A stretch of DNA of 64,000 nucleotides from positions 31,946,906 to 32,010,905 of the forward strand of contig OX463818.1 in assembly GCA_949825045.1 (NCBI GenBank). The letters run 5' to 3'. This DNA comes from Argyresthia goedartella. Lineage: Eukaryota > Arthropoda > Insecta > Lepidoptera > Argyresthiidae. Every line of letters starts with the position of its first letter. Position 1 is the first letter of the stretch. This document shows positions 10,011 to 21,116 of the stretch, piece after piece. Made by a program: the position numbers and the translations under genes. The notes below the pieces were generated by a model. It searched no databases, had not been told where the DNA came from, and saw only the letters and a program-made list of their open reading frames with translations.

Positions 10011-10420
10011 GCATGGAAGAAGCGGTCGGAAAACTAGTGGCGGCAACCTTCGGAAAGACGGAAGGGGATGACGACGTCGCCGCCTGGGAAAATCGTCTTT
10101 GTGTATATGACCGTAAAAATTCGTTACGGTTTTTAGTTGACACTGGAGCAAATATTTCAGTGATACCGAAAGCTAAAGTGCGTAAGTTTTTGACTCGTGA
10201 AAATGTGACATATAGTCTGTATGCAGCGAATGGATCGGAAATCAAGACGTATGGTATTTTAGAGCTTAATCTTAAGTTAAGGAGGGCGTTAAAATGGAAA
10301 TTTGTTATCGCTAACGTAAGCAGACCAATACTAGGTGCAGATTTTTTAAATCACTATAAACTTATTGTAGATATAAGCGGTAGGAAAATCGTAGATAGAG
10401 TTACAAATTTGAGCGCGTGA
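9977..10420 (+). pseudogene. Protease of the mag-type element
   Basis: A 147-codon frame overlapping the Gag end by 34 bases. FLVDTGANISVIP (active-site Asp at about residue 55) and PILGADFLNHYKL (about 114-126) are the two halves of a retropepsin. Overlap in a different frame is usual for gag and pol in such elements. The frame itself is intact, but the pol gene it belongs to is broken. Confidence 0.75.
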
Positions 10421-10853
10421 GCACTTTTGACTGCAAAAACGCATGTAGTGACATTTTAGCCAGGTACCCCGATGTAACGAAACCGTTCAATCTAAAACAG
10501 GATGTAAAACACGGGGTACATCATTATATAGAGACAAGGGTGCCCCAATCCACGCGAGGGCAAAACCATTGCCCTCAGATAGGTACAAAAGAGTTAAAGA
10601 GGAATTCAGGAACATGCAGGAGCTTGGTATCTGCCGCCCATCAAAGAAGTGGGCCAGGCCACTCCACGTAGTTCCCAAAAAAAAACGGCGAAATTCGCCC
10701 GTGCGGGGACTACAGACAACTGAATGCTGCAACGAAACCAGACCGGTACCCCATTCCGAGGATGCAAGATTTTACGTACGGGCTTGCAGGTAAGAAAGTT
10801 TTTACCCACATAGACGCCAATATGATATATTTTACCCACATAGACGCCAATAT
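10417..10853 (+). pseudogene. RT N-terminal part (mag-type element)
   Basis: The frame at 10417 begins the RT region (KHGVHHYIETR), shifts near 10555-10570 to the 10569 frame (RYKRVKEEFRNMQELGICRP, then PLHVVPKKK), and shifts again near 10685. It ends at FTHIDAN, the block just before the first RT catalytic region. A 24-bp segment at the end (10800-10823) is repeated at 10830-10853. LINE-1 follows. Confidence 0.65.
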
Positions 10854-11985
10854 CATGCCCTTCTCTCACGTCTACCAAAACAATCAAATATCTGGGAGTG
10901 ATTGTTGACCAATGTCTCAATTGGAAAGAACAGGTTCGGGTATTAGCAGGCAGAGTAAGAAAACTAATCTGTATTTTTAAAAAATTACGACATCTGCAGG
11001 ATCCACATCTAGTTAGGTCTATTTATTATTGTCTCTGCCAGTCAATAATTTCCTACGCTATTAGGACGTGGGGTGGGACAGGCAAGACCAACTTCTTGAA
11101 ACTTGAGAGAGCTCAGAGAGCAATTATCAAAGTTATAAACTTTAAAAACTTCATGTCCTCCACTACCGATATATACAGGGAATACTCTGTGCTTACAGTC
11201 CGACAACTCTATATAAAGGCATTACTGATACACCAACATTCGATACCTGGTCACGACACTACAGAGAAACGTAGAAAAGATCGTGTATACGAGATTCCCT
11301 ATTGTCGTACAATGTTTGTCCATTCATTTGGTTACTTCCGTGGGCCCCTTCTTTATAATAAAATCAATAAGATTCTCACAACATTCAAAGAATGTAACAC
11401 CTACTCCTGCTCGAAAATGCTGGATAAGTATTTTATATCATTAGACTACGATCTTACGGAAAAGCTTTTGGAAGCTTTTGTTTGAAGTGAAGCAATATGT
11501 ATATTATTTACTTATTTATATTTAAAAAATATATATCCAAACAATATTATGTATGATAGTATAAAATCTACATAACAACATATAACTATACCTACATATA
11601 TTTAAAATATGCAATATATATATATATATATTCTATATTTCTATTTCTATATTATACCTAAATTACTTATAAGTTGTTAACTATTTATTCTATATTAGTA
11701 CTTATACTGCACTCTGCTCCAATAACAATCTTATAAACTTAGACAGGAGTCTATTGCAAATTGTTTTAGTTTTTGTTCAGCTGTGAGAAGAGCAATGCTC
11801 TGCCGTCATACAGTCTTGACTAGTACGGAGGGCACTACACTACTCACTACCACTACAACAACTCACATAATGTTGTATTATACAAATACCTAGTTTTTAT
11901 GAGTTATTGTTGGTGTTAGAGTATGTTAAGTTATTTGAAATAAATTATATTATTATTATTATATTATTATATTATTATTATTAAT
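10854..11985 (+). mobile_element. LINE-1: 5'-truncated LINE inserted in mag-type RT
   Basis: The C-terminal end of a LINE reverse transcriptase (10898-11485), 450 bases of 3' UTR and an (ATT)n tail (11942-11982). The mag RT reading frame stops at HIDAN before it and resumes with KAFHNIPVNPSDI at 11986, which fixes the boundaries. AAT is shared by both borders. A flanking 24-bp duplication lies on the 5' side. Confidence 0.7.
10898..11485 (+). pseudogene. LINE RT C-terminus (LINE-1)
   Basis: A 195-residue open frame preceded in frame by TKTIKYLGV. It shows the post-catalytic LINE RT blocks: YLGVIVDQCLNWKEQV, a helical segment with ISYAIRTWGG, and LKLERAQRAIIKVI. The C-terminal part (YEIPYCRTMFVHSFGYFRGP and LYNKINKIL) matches the usual end of CR1/Jockey-group ORF2. 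The catalytic palm is missing because the insertion is 5' truncated. Confidence 0.7.
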
Positions 11986-12047
11986 AAGGCATTTCACAAC
12001 ATTCCGGTAAATCCTTCAGATATTGAGAAAACAGCTATAATAACTCC
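11983..12047 (+). pseudogene. RT fragment of the mag-type element between two LINE insertions
   Basis: Only 65 bases, reading KAFHNIPVNPSDIEKTAIIT, the substrate-loop block of a Gypsy RT. It continues the HIDAN block from 10850 and is continued at 12915 by TPFGLFEFP-like sequence. It is the clearest proof that the two flanking LINEs are insertions. Confidence 0.75.
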
Positions 12048-12914
12048 AACTGTTACAGTCGCCGAGTATTTGCGACTTTTCACTCTCTTAGGAAACTTCA
12101 GTACTTGTTGCCTCGACAGACCAAAATCACACTCGCTCAGTCTCTCCTTCTACCCCTCATCGACTATGCTGATGTATGCTGGGTCAGTGCTAACTACTGA
12201 ACAAACTCGAACGACTTGAAAATCTCGGGATTCGGTTTATCTTCGGGCTGCGCAAGTACGACCATGTATCACGACATCGCAAGGAGTTAAAGTGGCTGCC
12301 GATCCGTCTTCGCCGGGATTCTCACATTCTCAATTTCCTCTACAACATTTTACGGAATCCACGCTATCCAACTTTCCTACGAGACAGTTTTCAATTTCTT
12401 TCTTCCAGCAGGCCTCGGAGAACTCACGCATTTTCTTTGACCACAAATCCACAGCATAACACCACGTCCTATAAGCACGGGTTTAGACTCCGGGCCATTC
12501 GGTTGTGGAATGCACTCCCTGGCACCATCAGGGACAGTCCTACTCTCAATATATTTAAAAGTCGCGTGAAGAAGCATTACCTCTCTCTTTAGAATTACAG
12601 GTAGTATGTATGTAAGTATTTATTATCACATTTATATATAATAGTAGTAGTTAGTATTATATTATAAGTATTTAGTATATAATTATAGTCATTAAATGTT
12701 TTATTTTATTTATTAATATTTATATAAGTACTCGTTTATTTCGTCATATTGTTGTACACATAGGTCTACCCCTGCTCAGCAATCAACATCTCCAACTTTA
12801 ACCTGGTTTGCTGGAAGAGATCTCTTATTAGAGATAAGCTCGCCTTTGTACACTATTTTTATGTAACTCTTTTTTATATCATTTGTGTGCAATAGAGAAA
12901 TTATGAAATTATGA
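12048..12914 (+). mobile_element. LINE-2: 5'-truncated CR1-like LINE inserted in mag-type RT
   Basis: It is flanked by the 6-bp duplication AACTCC (12042-12047 and 12915-12920). It contains a decayed RT C-terminus and a 3' UTR with the CTGGAAGAGATCTCTTATTA stem-loop motif (12811-12830), and ends in an 8-bp type repeat (GAAATTAT). The RT frame of the host element is restored on both sides. Confidence 0.75.
12110..12592 (+). pseudogene. LINE RT C-terminal fragment (LINE-2)
   Basis: In one plus-strand frame, after some stops, the sequence reads LERLENLGIRFIFGLRKYD, KELKWLPIRLRRDSHILNFL and, near the stop, FRLRAIRLWNALPGTIRDSP. The WLPI...R and LWN.LP..IR blocks are the hallmark of the C-terminus of CR1-group LINE ORF2. 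The stop lies at 12590-12592. The plus-strand order agrees with the 3' tail at 12900. Confidence 0.65.
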
Positions 12915-13899
12915 AACTCCGTTTGGGCTTTTCGAATTTCCCCGCATGACCTTTGGTTTCATCAAAGATTTCTGAATGACGTTGTTTTAAGGACATAGAG
13001 CAAGTTACATGTGTGGCAGAGGGGAGCACAGGTTGCGGGAAGTCACAGCAATTTTGTTACATAGATGACGTCATAGTAGCTAGTCATTGCGAAGTATGTC
13101 ACAAAAAACATTTAGATGCCTTACTTAGGCGCTACGAACAAAACGGGCTCACGATCAACATGGGCAAGTGCCAGTTTGCTAAGGATAAGGTAGTGTTCCT
13201 AGGTTATGAGGTAACATCCGAAGGAATCACCCCTCGATCAAAAAGTGGAAGCGATCAAAAATTTTCCCCGCCCGGTGACCGTAGAACAGTTGAGACGATT
13301 TTTAGGTATGATACATTTTTACAGGATACATCTGCTCAAGGCCGTCGAACAACAACAGGAACTCCTAAAATTCCTACATAATGCGAGGAAGCGGGATAAG
13401 ACGAAGATTACATGGACCGACGCGGCATGTGAAGCATTCGAGCGGTGCAGAGTGAGTCTTGAAAAAGCCGTAACCCTTGTACACCCCTTAGATAACGTGC
13501 CCCTGGCACTACTGACGGTTGCATCGGACTCGTGCCTTGGAGCAGTACTCCAGCAATGGAACGGTAACTCATGGAGACCTTTAGGTTTTTATTCGAAGAA
13601 ACTCTCGGATACTCAGGCAAATTACAGTACCTACGACAGGGAACTTCTAGCCATCTATATGGCAATCCAACATTTCAGGAATACGGTAGAGGGACGACCG
13701 CTAATTATATTCACGGATCATAAGCCATTAACCTTTGCATTCAGTAACACAGATAGCAACAAAGGAGACCTAAATACAGTCACGGATACCTTATCGCGAG
13801 TGGAGTCAATTAAATGCCCCACGCTGATTAACTTCGCTGACTTAACTAGAGCACAGGAAACAGACGATGAAATTACATTACTGATAAGAGGGTCGCGCG
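12915..13899 (+). pseudogene. RT palm and RNase H (mag-type element)
   Basis: After a frame-broken start the 13013 frame carries the catalytic FCYIDDVIVAS box (YIDD, about 13057-13070) and VVFLGYEVTSEGI. A shift near 13245 moves to the 13245-13928 frame, with EQLRRFLGMIHFYR, TDHKPLTFAF and DTLSRVES, the RT thumb and RNase H. About 20 residues normally between the TDHKPL and TLSR blocks are missing, a small internal deletion. The last in-frame codons before 13900 (DDEITLLIRGS) lead into the integrase zinc domain, which resumes at 21337 beyond the inserted Gypsy. Confidence 0.75.
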
Positions 13900-14123
13900 A
13901 ATTAAGTTGGGTGTGGCGGAGGAATTAATAAAAATAACTTATTTAAACGGACAGAGTTTCCACTAGGTTTATTAAGACAATAATAATTAAATCTAAAATA
14001 CAATGATATTTATATCTAAAATTGTGAAGCGTTGACAATTTAGATTATGAGGTACGTTCTACATTTTAGGATGATGACTTAGTGCTGACGAATGATAATT
14101 GTAAGGGTTGCTCAACCTTAACA
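13900..14123 (-). repeat. LTR of the errantivirus-type element (3' LTR, minus strand)
   Basis: It runs from AATTAAGTTGGGTGTGG to CCTTAACA on the plus strand, so on the coding strand it starts TGTTAAGG. It pairs with 21117-21336. The outer border is fixed by the CGCG duplication at 13896-13899. Confidence 0.85.
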
Positions 14124-15691
14124 CCTCCCCCCTTATGAGAGAAATTATCTGAAGACGTTGAAGACGTATTCGGAGAATTTCGGCTTATACATTTTGTATA
14201 TAACTTGAATTTAATTAGAAGTGATAACAAGATAATAAAAATGATAGAATAGAGTAGAATTGTCCATACACTTATGTTTTTCACAACATACATATAGTAG
14301 TCTGAAATACTTTCACTGACACTAAACTTTGCACTGTTGATAATGTCTTTGATATCACTAAAATCCACGTTTCGGAGGTTGAGTCGTTTGTCTTCTTGTC
14401 TGATGCCGTGACGTACTTCTGGTATCTGTACAAACGGTAGTTGAAGATTGATCGTTGAAGCGTTTGTCGGTGTTTTTATTACGACATCTTGTACCTGGGT
14501 TGTGCAGTGTTGGCTCGGCCATATTAGAAATGTCCCTTGTATGTTCTGTTTGTAAACTTCGTCTTCACAGTGTTCCGTGATGATTAGACCTGTTTCGGAG
14601 TATATCAGCTAACAGTTTCCCACTATCCTCTGTATCTTCTCTTTTTCCATGTGTCTAGGGTGCTGGTGGCATCTGCTGCAGTTGTCCTTTAGCGTCGTTA
14701 TCTCCTCTATGCTGGTTTCGGTAGGGTACTGTGCTAGGTCGTCTCGCAAACACAAGACCTTGTTGTCCTCGGCTTCTTCACACAGGTTCGCTACGGGTCT
14801 GTATTTCAACCTATTCAGCATTAGGTAGGGGTGTTTGGGAATGATGGTAACGGTTTTTCGGTTTACGGGATTATATATAGGAATGGGAATTATTTTATAA
14901 TATATATACATGTTGGGTTCTATTAGCGGTACTTCTAATACAAAAACTAACTTATTCCTGTCAATGTATGATTTTAACAAAATATTACGTTCTAATTTAA
15001 CTAGGTTTTCCCTTGTTAGCGGTTAAATTAAATTATCATGTTTCTCAATTTCTATAAGGACTTGCATAAGCTCTGTGGAATTCAATATTGACTGATGTAG
15101 GGTATGCAACTTGCTGAAGGCAATAGCTGTCTCGGTTTCTTGAATGAAATCATAAATAGTACGAAAGTTATTGGAAATTTGGTACAAGTTATTCATTAAT
15201 GTAATTATGTTATAACGTCGGCTTTCTTTTTCAAGAAGTGATTGAATCTCAACTGTTTTGTTATCTAAGTATTTAATATTTGAATTCATACTATCTGATA
15301 GATCAGAGAATTTATCTAAAGCGTTAACTACTAAGGATACTTTTCGTTCGACTGAATGTTCTTCCTTTTTTAACTGACTTATTTCAAAGTTGTATTGTTT
15401 TGCGTCTTCATCGTCTAACTTTCCTGAAATGATTTTTACTAACGAACCTAAAGGACTAAATAATGCCCTTTTTACTCTAAAAGTAGGTAAAATCTGATTA
15501 ATCCTAGTTTTTATTTCGTTTACTAATGATTCAATTTGCTTACATAAACTTCCTAATTCATTTTTATACTCATTATTACTAGTTACTATAACGTTTATCT
15601 TATCATACTGTAGTATATTATTATCTACTTCACTTACTACAGTTTCTAAATCTAATGTCTTAAAAATAGTCCATATATTAGTCCTCATCAC
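14066..15691 (-). pseudogene. env: Env-like gene (F-protein type), disrupted
   Basis: Three successive minus-strand frames: 15023-15691, 14609-14980 and 14066-14368. The first contains a furin-type cleavage motif (RVKR) followed by a hydrophobic fusion-peptide-like segment and a long heptad region. The second is cysteine-containing ectodomain. The third has a transmembrane helix (TILLYSIIFIILLSLLI) and a short cytoplasmic tail running across the purine tract into the LTR. This matches the layout of errantiviral and baculovirus F-type envelope proteins. At least one stop and two frame breaks (near 15005 and 14600, with 14369-14608 not open) make it non-functional. Its start overlaps the integrase end by 14 bases. 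Confidence 0.75.
14124..14134 (-). promoter_or_regulatory. Polypurine tract of the errantivirus-type element
   Basis: AAGGGGGGAGG on the minus strand directly abuts the 3' LTR. This is where plus-strand DNA synthesis is primed in LTR elements. It is also read as codons of the env C-terminal frame. Confidence 0.7.
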
Positions 15692-17063
15692 TGCTGTGCC
15701 AAGTTTTATCGGTGTTATTCCCGGATTCTGGTTTAGGTTTTGAAGTTCCAGGCTGCCGATCTGTCCGACTAGTACTAGAAGTACTAGGTTTGACCTGTGG
15801 AGGACGTTTAATAGTCTTAATAGCTACCCTTGTTTTTCTCTTCTTTATCTCGACTGGAATGATATTCCTAGATGGTGAGCCTATGACCTTCGCTTTCTCA
15901 AAACGGGGAAGATCTTTCGCTTTTCTTGTTCGGGTATTTTTCATAAAGATATCATCGCCATCTTTTATTTCAGGTGGGTCCTCACCTGCTCTTTTTTCTC
16001 TAACTTTAATCTTATCATTTTGCAGTTTATCCGATACATATTCATATAATACTTTTAATCGTTTCCTATGACCTTGAAGTAATTTTTGCATTAGGATTCG
16101 TTCCCTATCTATGTCAAATACATTGTTTGAGTCTGTGTTTCCAAAAACGATCTCAAAAGGAGTATAGCTAGTTGCGGAATGGATGGAGTTATTGTACGCC
16201 ATTGTTGCGTAAGTCATGACAGAAGCGACGTCAAGTTCGCTTTTCTCATACTTAGCCAAGCGATAAATCTCAATGATTGTTGAATGGAAACGCTCTACTA
16301 TTGCCATTGAACTGGGATTATTTGGGGTGCCAATATGTAACTCTATTTTGTATAGATTTAATAGTTCCTTAATCAATTCATTGTTGAACTCGGTTCCAGA
16401 ATCGCCATTTATTTTCTTTGGTAAGCCGTACATACTGAAGTACTTGATAAGAGCTTGTACTACTTCTGGTGTGCTACGATTTGGGATATTAATAGCTTGT
16501 CCTAGCTTGCTAAATGCATCGACTATTGTTAAGTAGTATTTCCCTTCGATATAAAGAAGGTCCATAAAAACTTCCTGAAGTGGTGCATTTTGAGTTTGAG
16601 TTAATTGTATACTTGGTTTTACGGGTTTCTTTTCATACTTCATTCTTTTGCACTGTTCACACGAGTTAATTATAGCTGTAACTGTTTCTTTCATGTTCGG
16701 TCACCAATAATGTCGTTTGATTTTCGTCAATGTTTCGTTAATACGCCTATGACATGTTTTATCTTCGTGGTACTTTAGAATAACCTGACGTTGATCTTCT
16801 TCTGACTCTGACAGATTTACCGTACGCTCGGTGCATTCGGTCAAATTTAGTGTCCCTTTCTTGTATAATCTTGTGATAACATTTGAGAATGTTGTCCTAA
16901 ATATCGGGTCTTCGAAATAAATGAAATATTTGTGTTTAGTATCTACATATTCTTTAAAAAAATCTTTCACTAACTTTTCATTATTGACGGGCATAAAGAC
17001 TTCTAAAATTCTTTGCTTTTTATTAGAAATATTGTTTACGGAGAAATTATCCCTAAACCACAT
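15678..17063 (-). pseudogene. Integrase (errantivirus-type element)
   Basis: The frame at 16701-17063 ends with the His-x-His half of the zinc domain (ILKYHEDKTCHRRINETLTK). The frame at 15678-16694 starts just before its Cys-x2-Cys half (CEQCKRM) and carries the core with catalytic D (VFMDLLYIEG), D (NGDSGTEFNN) and E (AIVERFHSTI). A stop and short gap at 16695-16700 split the zinc domain. The C-terminal tail is basic and proline-rich. All three core acidic residues are kept. Confidence 0.8.
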
Positions 17064-17126
17064 GTGTACTATTATTTGTTTCGGTTTGCAATCAATTGCC
17101 TCATTAAGAATAGGGATTCCTTCGTG

Positions 17127-17849
17127 TTACCTATTAGAGATTGAGTTTGCAGTTGTCCCATCATCTGAATCTGAAATTTCTATGATCTCCATTTTGTCCG
17201 TTTCGGAGCCAGAAAAATCTATCACTTGTGTTTTAACACTCTCAGTATCTGAAATATCCATTATTTCTACCTGTGGTCTAGGCTTTCTAACGGTCACATT
17301 TCGTTCCAATTCTTCAATAATTTCCTGGACACGGTTCTCGTCTACATCTTCATTTACTAAAATTTAATCTAAGTCGTCCTCTAATGCGTTAATCCTAACT
17401 CGAGAAAGGGCGTCAGCATTAGTATTTTGCTGCCCTTTCTTATACTTAATCTCGAAATCGTACTCTTTTAATCGTAGGCGCCAACGTGTGAGTTTGCTGT
17501 TTGGCTCTTTGAGTGAATACAACCATGCCAAAGGTCTGTGGTCAGTGTAAGTAACAAACTTCTTACCGTAAAGATACGGTCTAAAATGTTTTACGGCCCA
17601 TACTACCGCCAAAAGTTCTTTTTCGATCGTACTATATCTACTCTCTGTATCGCTTAACGTCCTACTAGCATATGCTATAGGTTTGTCTGAACTTATAGTG
17701 CCTTGTGAAAGGACAGCCCCGATAGCAAAGTTGGATGCATCGGTGGTCACTACAAATGGTTTTTCGAAATCTGGAAACTGTAAAAGAGGTGCGTTTGTTA
17801 GCAGCTTCTTACAAGTTTCAAAACTATTTATGTATTCTTCATTTAACAC
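17127..17849 (-). pseudogene. RNase H and linker (errantivirus-type element)
   Basis: The 17364-17849 frame is a complete-looking RNase H: VVTTDASNFAIGAVLSQG, STIEKELLAVVWAVKHFRPY, TYTDHRPLAW and NTNADALSR. After a stop at 17364 an acidic, serine-rich linker (17127-17309) leads towards the integrase; its DISDTES/EISDSDD motifs resemble SUMO-interaction-like stretches but no function is claimed. The linker is in another frame. Confidence 0.75.
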
Positions 17850-18013
17850 GATCTTTTCCCTTTCTTTAAAAATGCCTTGAGTGGTCTCGTGATTTTGGCA
17901 AAATCTTTGATAAACTTCCTGTAGTAACCTATCAGCCCTAGAAAACTTTTAATTTCTGTAGCTGTTTGGGGAATTGGATACTTAAGTACTGCTTCTATTT
18001 TGTCGTTATTTGG

Positions 18014-18589
18014 TTAAAGACCCTCGTTCGTGATTGTGTGTCCTAAATACAAGACTTCTTTCCTAAGGAAGTGAGATTTATCTAACTGAATTTTCAAGTT
18101 AGTCTGGCGGAATCTATCAAAAACAGCTTTTAATTTCTCTATGTGTTCTGGCAAGCTTTTTGAAAAGATAATGACGTCATCAAGGTAAACAAGGCAATGC
18201 AAACCTTGTATTCCTCTTAAAACGTTGTCCATTGCTTGCTGAAAGGTCGCAGGAGCAGTTTTAAGCCCAAACGGCATTTTATTGAATTCGTAATGCCCGA
18301 ATGGTGTACTGAAAGCAGTTTTTGATTTATCTTCCTCTTCTACTTCTATCTGATGGTATCCGCTCGCGAGATCTAGCGTAGTGAAATACATACTCTTCCC
18401 AAGCATGTCAAAAAGATCATTGATGTTTGGTAAAGGGTATTTGTCATCAGTAGTGATATCGTTTAAACGCCTATAATCGACTACCATTCTCCACTTTTGT
18501 GCCCATGATGCATCCAACTTTTTGGGCACCAGGTGGACTGGGGCCCTCCAAGGCGAGTGTGATTCTTGCACAATATTATCTCGTAGCAT
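18014..18589 (-). pseudogene. Reverse transcriptase (errantivirus-type element)
   Basis: This 191-residue frame contains the whole RT finger-palm core: WRMVVDYRRLNDITTDDKYP, LDLASGYHQIEVEEEDKSKT, GLKTAPATFQQAMDNVL and the catalytic CLVYLDDVIIFS. A stop at 18014 and a frame change separate it from RNase H (the 17850-18013 thumb region is readable in another frame). It is interrupted upstream by a short gap to 18646. Confidence 0.8.
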
Positions 18590-18645
18590 TTTTCCTACTT
18601 GTCTTTTTATCTCTTGTGTCTGGACTGGGGGTAGTCTGTGTGCCT

Positions 18646-19496
18646 TTAAATTAATTGGATCCTCGTTTTTATTCTGATTTTATGTTTCACCTGATTACTA
18701 AAAGACAGAGGTATGTCTTCAAAATAGAATATGTCTTTATATTCTCTACAAGTTTGATCTATCATCATTCTTTCTTCCTCGTTCATATGATCTAACCTAA
18801 GCTTACTATCTAAATTACCGTCGAGTAATCTCTCGACGTCCTGATAGCTTCCTGTTGAATTCAGGTTTGTTGAGTTGACGTTGTGTGATTGTTGTTGAAA
18901 TAACTCTATCTTGAACGGGGCCGTAACTGTTATTTTTTGACGTAAATCGGTTGTATTTTGAATTACTGTCGTTGCGTAACCGTTAGTACCTTTTACTATA
19001 GCGGCCGGCATTATAACTCCATTATTGAATTGGGTATAATTTAGAATACCCTCTCCGTTTAACAAGTTTACTGGTAATTTGACTCTCATTTCGCATCGAG
19101 AAGGTAGGTTATACATCTCTCTCGTGGGTGGCGAGTAACTGATAGGTATTTTACAAGAGTCCGTGAACAAAGTTTGAGATTTCATGTCGATCTTGGCATT
19201 GAGTTGTTTCAATAAATCACTTCCTATTAGACCATCGTACCGTTCATCAACCGAATAAATATAAAACTTATGTTTATGGCTGCATTTAAATATCTTTGGC
19301 AAGTCAATGTAGGCTACCTCACTGTGTTTGCTTGATGCGTGGGTGCTAATGACTTCGAAAGACTCTTTCTGCTTATATTCGTATAACTTGCGTAATATTC
19401 GTTTGCCACTTTCGGACTAATAAATGATCGAGTGCTGCCCGTATCTATCATAAAAACGGCATCTAGTTCTGGTATGCGAATATGAGGCAAGTTCAA
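18646..19496 (-). pseudogene. Protease and RT-entry region (errantivirus-type element)
   Basis: The frame at 19314-19496 carries the protease active site (FMIDTGSTRSFIS). After a break, 18646-19302 has the second protease block (YDGLIGSDLLKQL, about residues 22-34) and a roughly 150-residue spacer with EYKDIFYFEDIPLSF, which precedes RT in this group. Two frame changes (near 19308 and 18640) disrupt it. Confidence 0.7.
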
Positions 19497-19516
19497 AAGC
19501 TTATGACAATTAAGTT

Positions 19517-20638
19517 TTATACGTTCCCTATCTCGGAGGCTTCCGTATAAAAAATTTCCACCGGCTCACTGTACGAGACAGAATTTTGACTGTCTTTCGT
19601 ACATTGTTGCGAGTTACACGGTTGAACATCGCTATTATTTTCTGTGTAATTAACACGTCTAGAACTCGCTGTTCGCATCGTAACATCGGTGTTTGACCCC
19701 GAAGGTATAGGTGACGCATGATATTGCATCGGAGAATTGTCCGCATAGTGCTGACGCTGCGCTTGTACCGTCGGTGGCACTGACTTATTAAAACGCGGCG
19801 AATTATTATAAGTGTTATCGTTAAATCTATTATTAGCCTGCTGCTGTCTATTGTTTCTAAATTGGAATGAATTATTTGTCGAGTTATGCGCACTGTTTTG
19901 CATGTGAGTAGATGCATTATTAGGTGTATATGCACCTGGTACTCGTTGTGAGTTGTCGTACCGTGGAGGGTTATATTGAGCGGATTGATTTGGCCTTACT
20001 GATTGATTGCTACTTGAACTGTTATTGGGTCCATTCCTGTTTGGATTGAATCGCGGACCGTTCTTTGCATCGTAAACTGTTTGGAAGTTTTGTTCCTTTA
20101 ATACCACTTTCAAAGCATCCTCCAGGGTAGTAACATTTCGCAAGCGTACTAGCCTAACTAAGTAAGCCGGCAAATTGAAAAGAAAAACATTCAGCGACAT
20201 ATTATCGTAAATGTGGTGTTTAGCTTGACGTAAATTCACGTCACTGATGGTTTCATTAATCTTCGCGAATAATATACTTCTCAAATGTTGGATTCTGTGA
20301 CAAAGATCGCAATAACCTTCGTTTCTATTTCGTTTTAATGCTTCCAGTTCCATGGCCAAATATTCTTCGGACCTTGGATCGCCGAAGTTTTGGCCCAATA
20401 AATGTTTTAACTCATCCCATGTATTAATGCTTTCTCGTTCCCCAACTAGTTTAGCTGCTTCCCCCGAAAGCCTACTAGTTATAACATGGAACAAGTACTC
20501 GTTTTGCAAATTTCCCCCTTGGAAAGTGTTTAGGATGTAATCGCATTTCTTAACAAACAGTGGTAATAATCTGGAGTCCCCATCGAATACTGGAATGATT
20601 TTGACCATTTCCATGGGTACTCTCACAATATTATCCAT
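19517..20638 (-). CDS. gag: Gag of the errantivirus-type element
   Basis: An uninterrupted 373-residue frame. The N-terminal 200 residues are helical with VFDGDSRLLPLFVKKCDYIL and NTWDELKHLLGQNFGD, typical of errantivirus Gag. The C-terminal half is rich in Asn, Gln and Ser and has no CCHC knuckle, as expected for this group. It starts at ATG 20638 after a 480-base leader and ends 21 bases before the protease frame, so pol expression would need frameshifting. It is the only intact gene of the element. Confidence 0.75.
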   Translation of the reverse strand: MDNIVRVPMEMVKIIPVFDGDSRLLPLFVKKCDYILNTFQGGNLQNEYLFHVITSRLSGEAAKLVGERESINTWDELKHLLGQNFGDPRSEEYLAMELEALKRNRNEGYCDLCHRIQHLRSILFAKINETISDVNLRQAKHHIYDNMSLNVFLFNLPAYLVRLVRLRNVTTLEDALKVVLKEQNFQTVYDAKNGPRFNPNRNGPNNSSSSNQSVRPNQSAQYNPPRYDNSQRVPGAYTPNNASTHMQNSAHNSTNNSFQFRNNRQQQANNRFNDNTYNNSPRFNKSVPPTVQAQRQHYADNSPMQYHASPIPSGSNTDVTMRTASSRRVNYTENNSDVQPCNSQQCTKDSQNSVSYSEPVEIFYTEASEIGNV

Positions 20639-21116
20639 CTTGAACGATGAGAAAAAAAAAACCTATCAAAACTAAAGACTTCTAAAATTGACTACTAACA
20701 CTATCTAAATTGTTATTCGAGAAAATGTGAATTCCCAAATAACAGCCTACCTACACGACTTTGTTATGACGTTTTCTAATTTCTAACAACACGTATAGAT
20801 ATTATGAACGGAAGGAAATACGGAATGATAAGGAATGGTGAAAAGGTGTACTCACAATCCCGTCGCTCCCATGTCCTTTCGGAATATTGCTTGTTTGCCG
20901 GAGTGTCCTCTGGTCCTGATCCTCTCCTGGCCTGGTCCTGGTCCGATGTTTGGTCCTGGTCCTGGTCCTGGTCTCGTTCCTGTGACGTCGCCGCTTGACT
21001 CCTCAGGAACTACGTTCGCCTCTTCTTAATATATTTATTTGTTCGGTAGATTCAACTTAACCGTAGAAACGGACGATGAATATGGATTCAACTGTTGAAA
21101 TCCTACCGGCTGCGCC
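20639..21116 (-). other. 5' leader of the errantivirus-type element with primer site and (AGGACC)n
   Basis: The bases next to the 5' LTR read GGCGCAGCCGGTAGGATTT on the minus strand; with the last LTR T this gives a TGGCGCAG primer site, probably for tRNA-Ser as in the 17.6/TED group. Between 20915 and 20975 a hexanucleotide (CCTGGT on the plus strand) is repeated imperfectly about seven times. No gene is seen. Confidence 0.6.
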
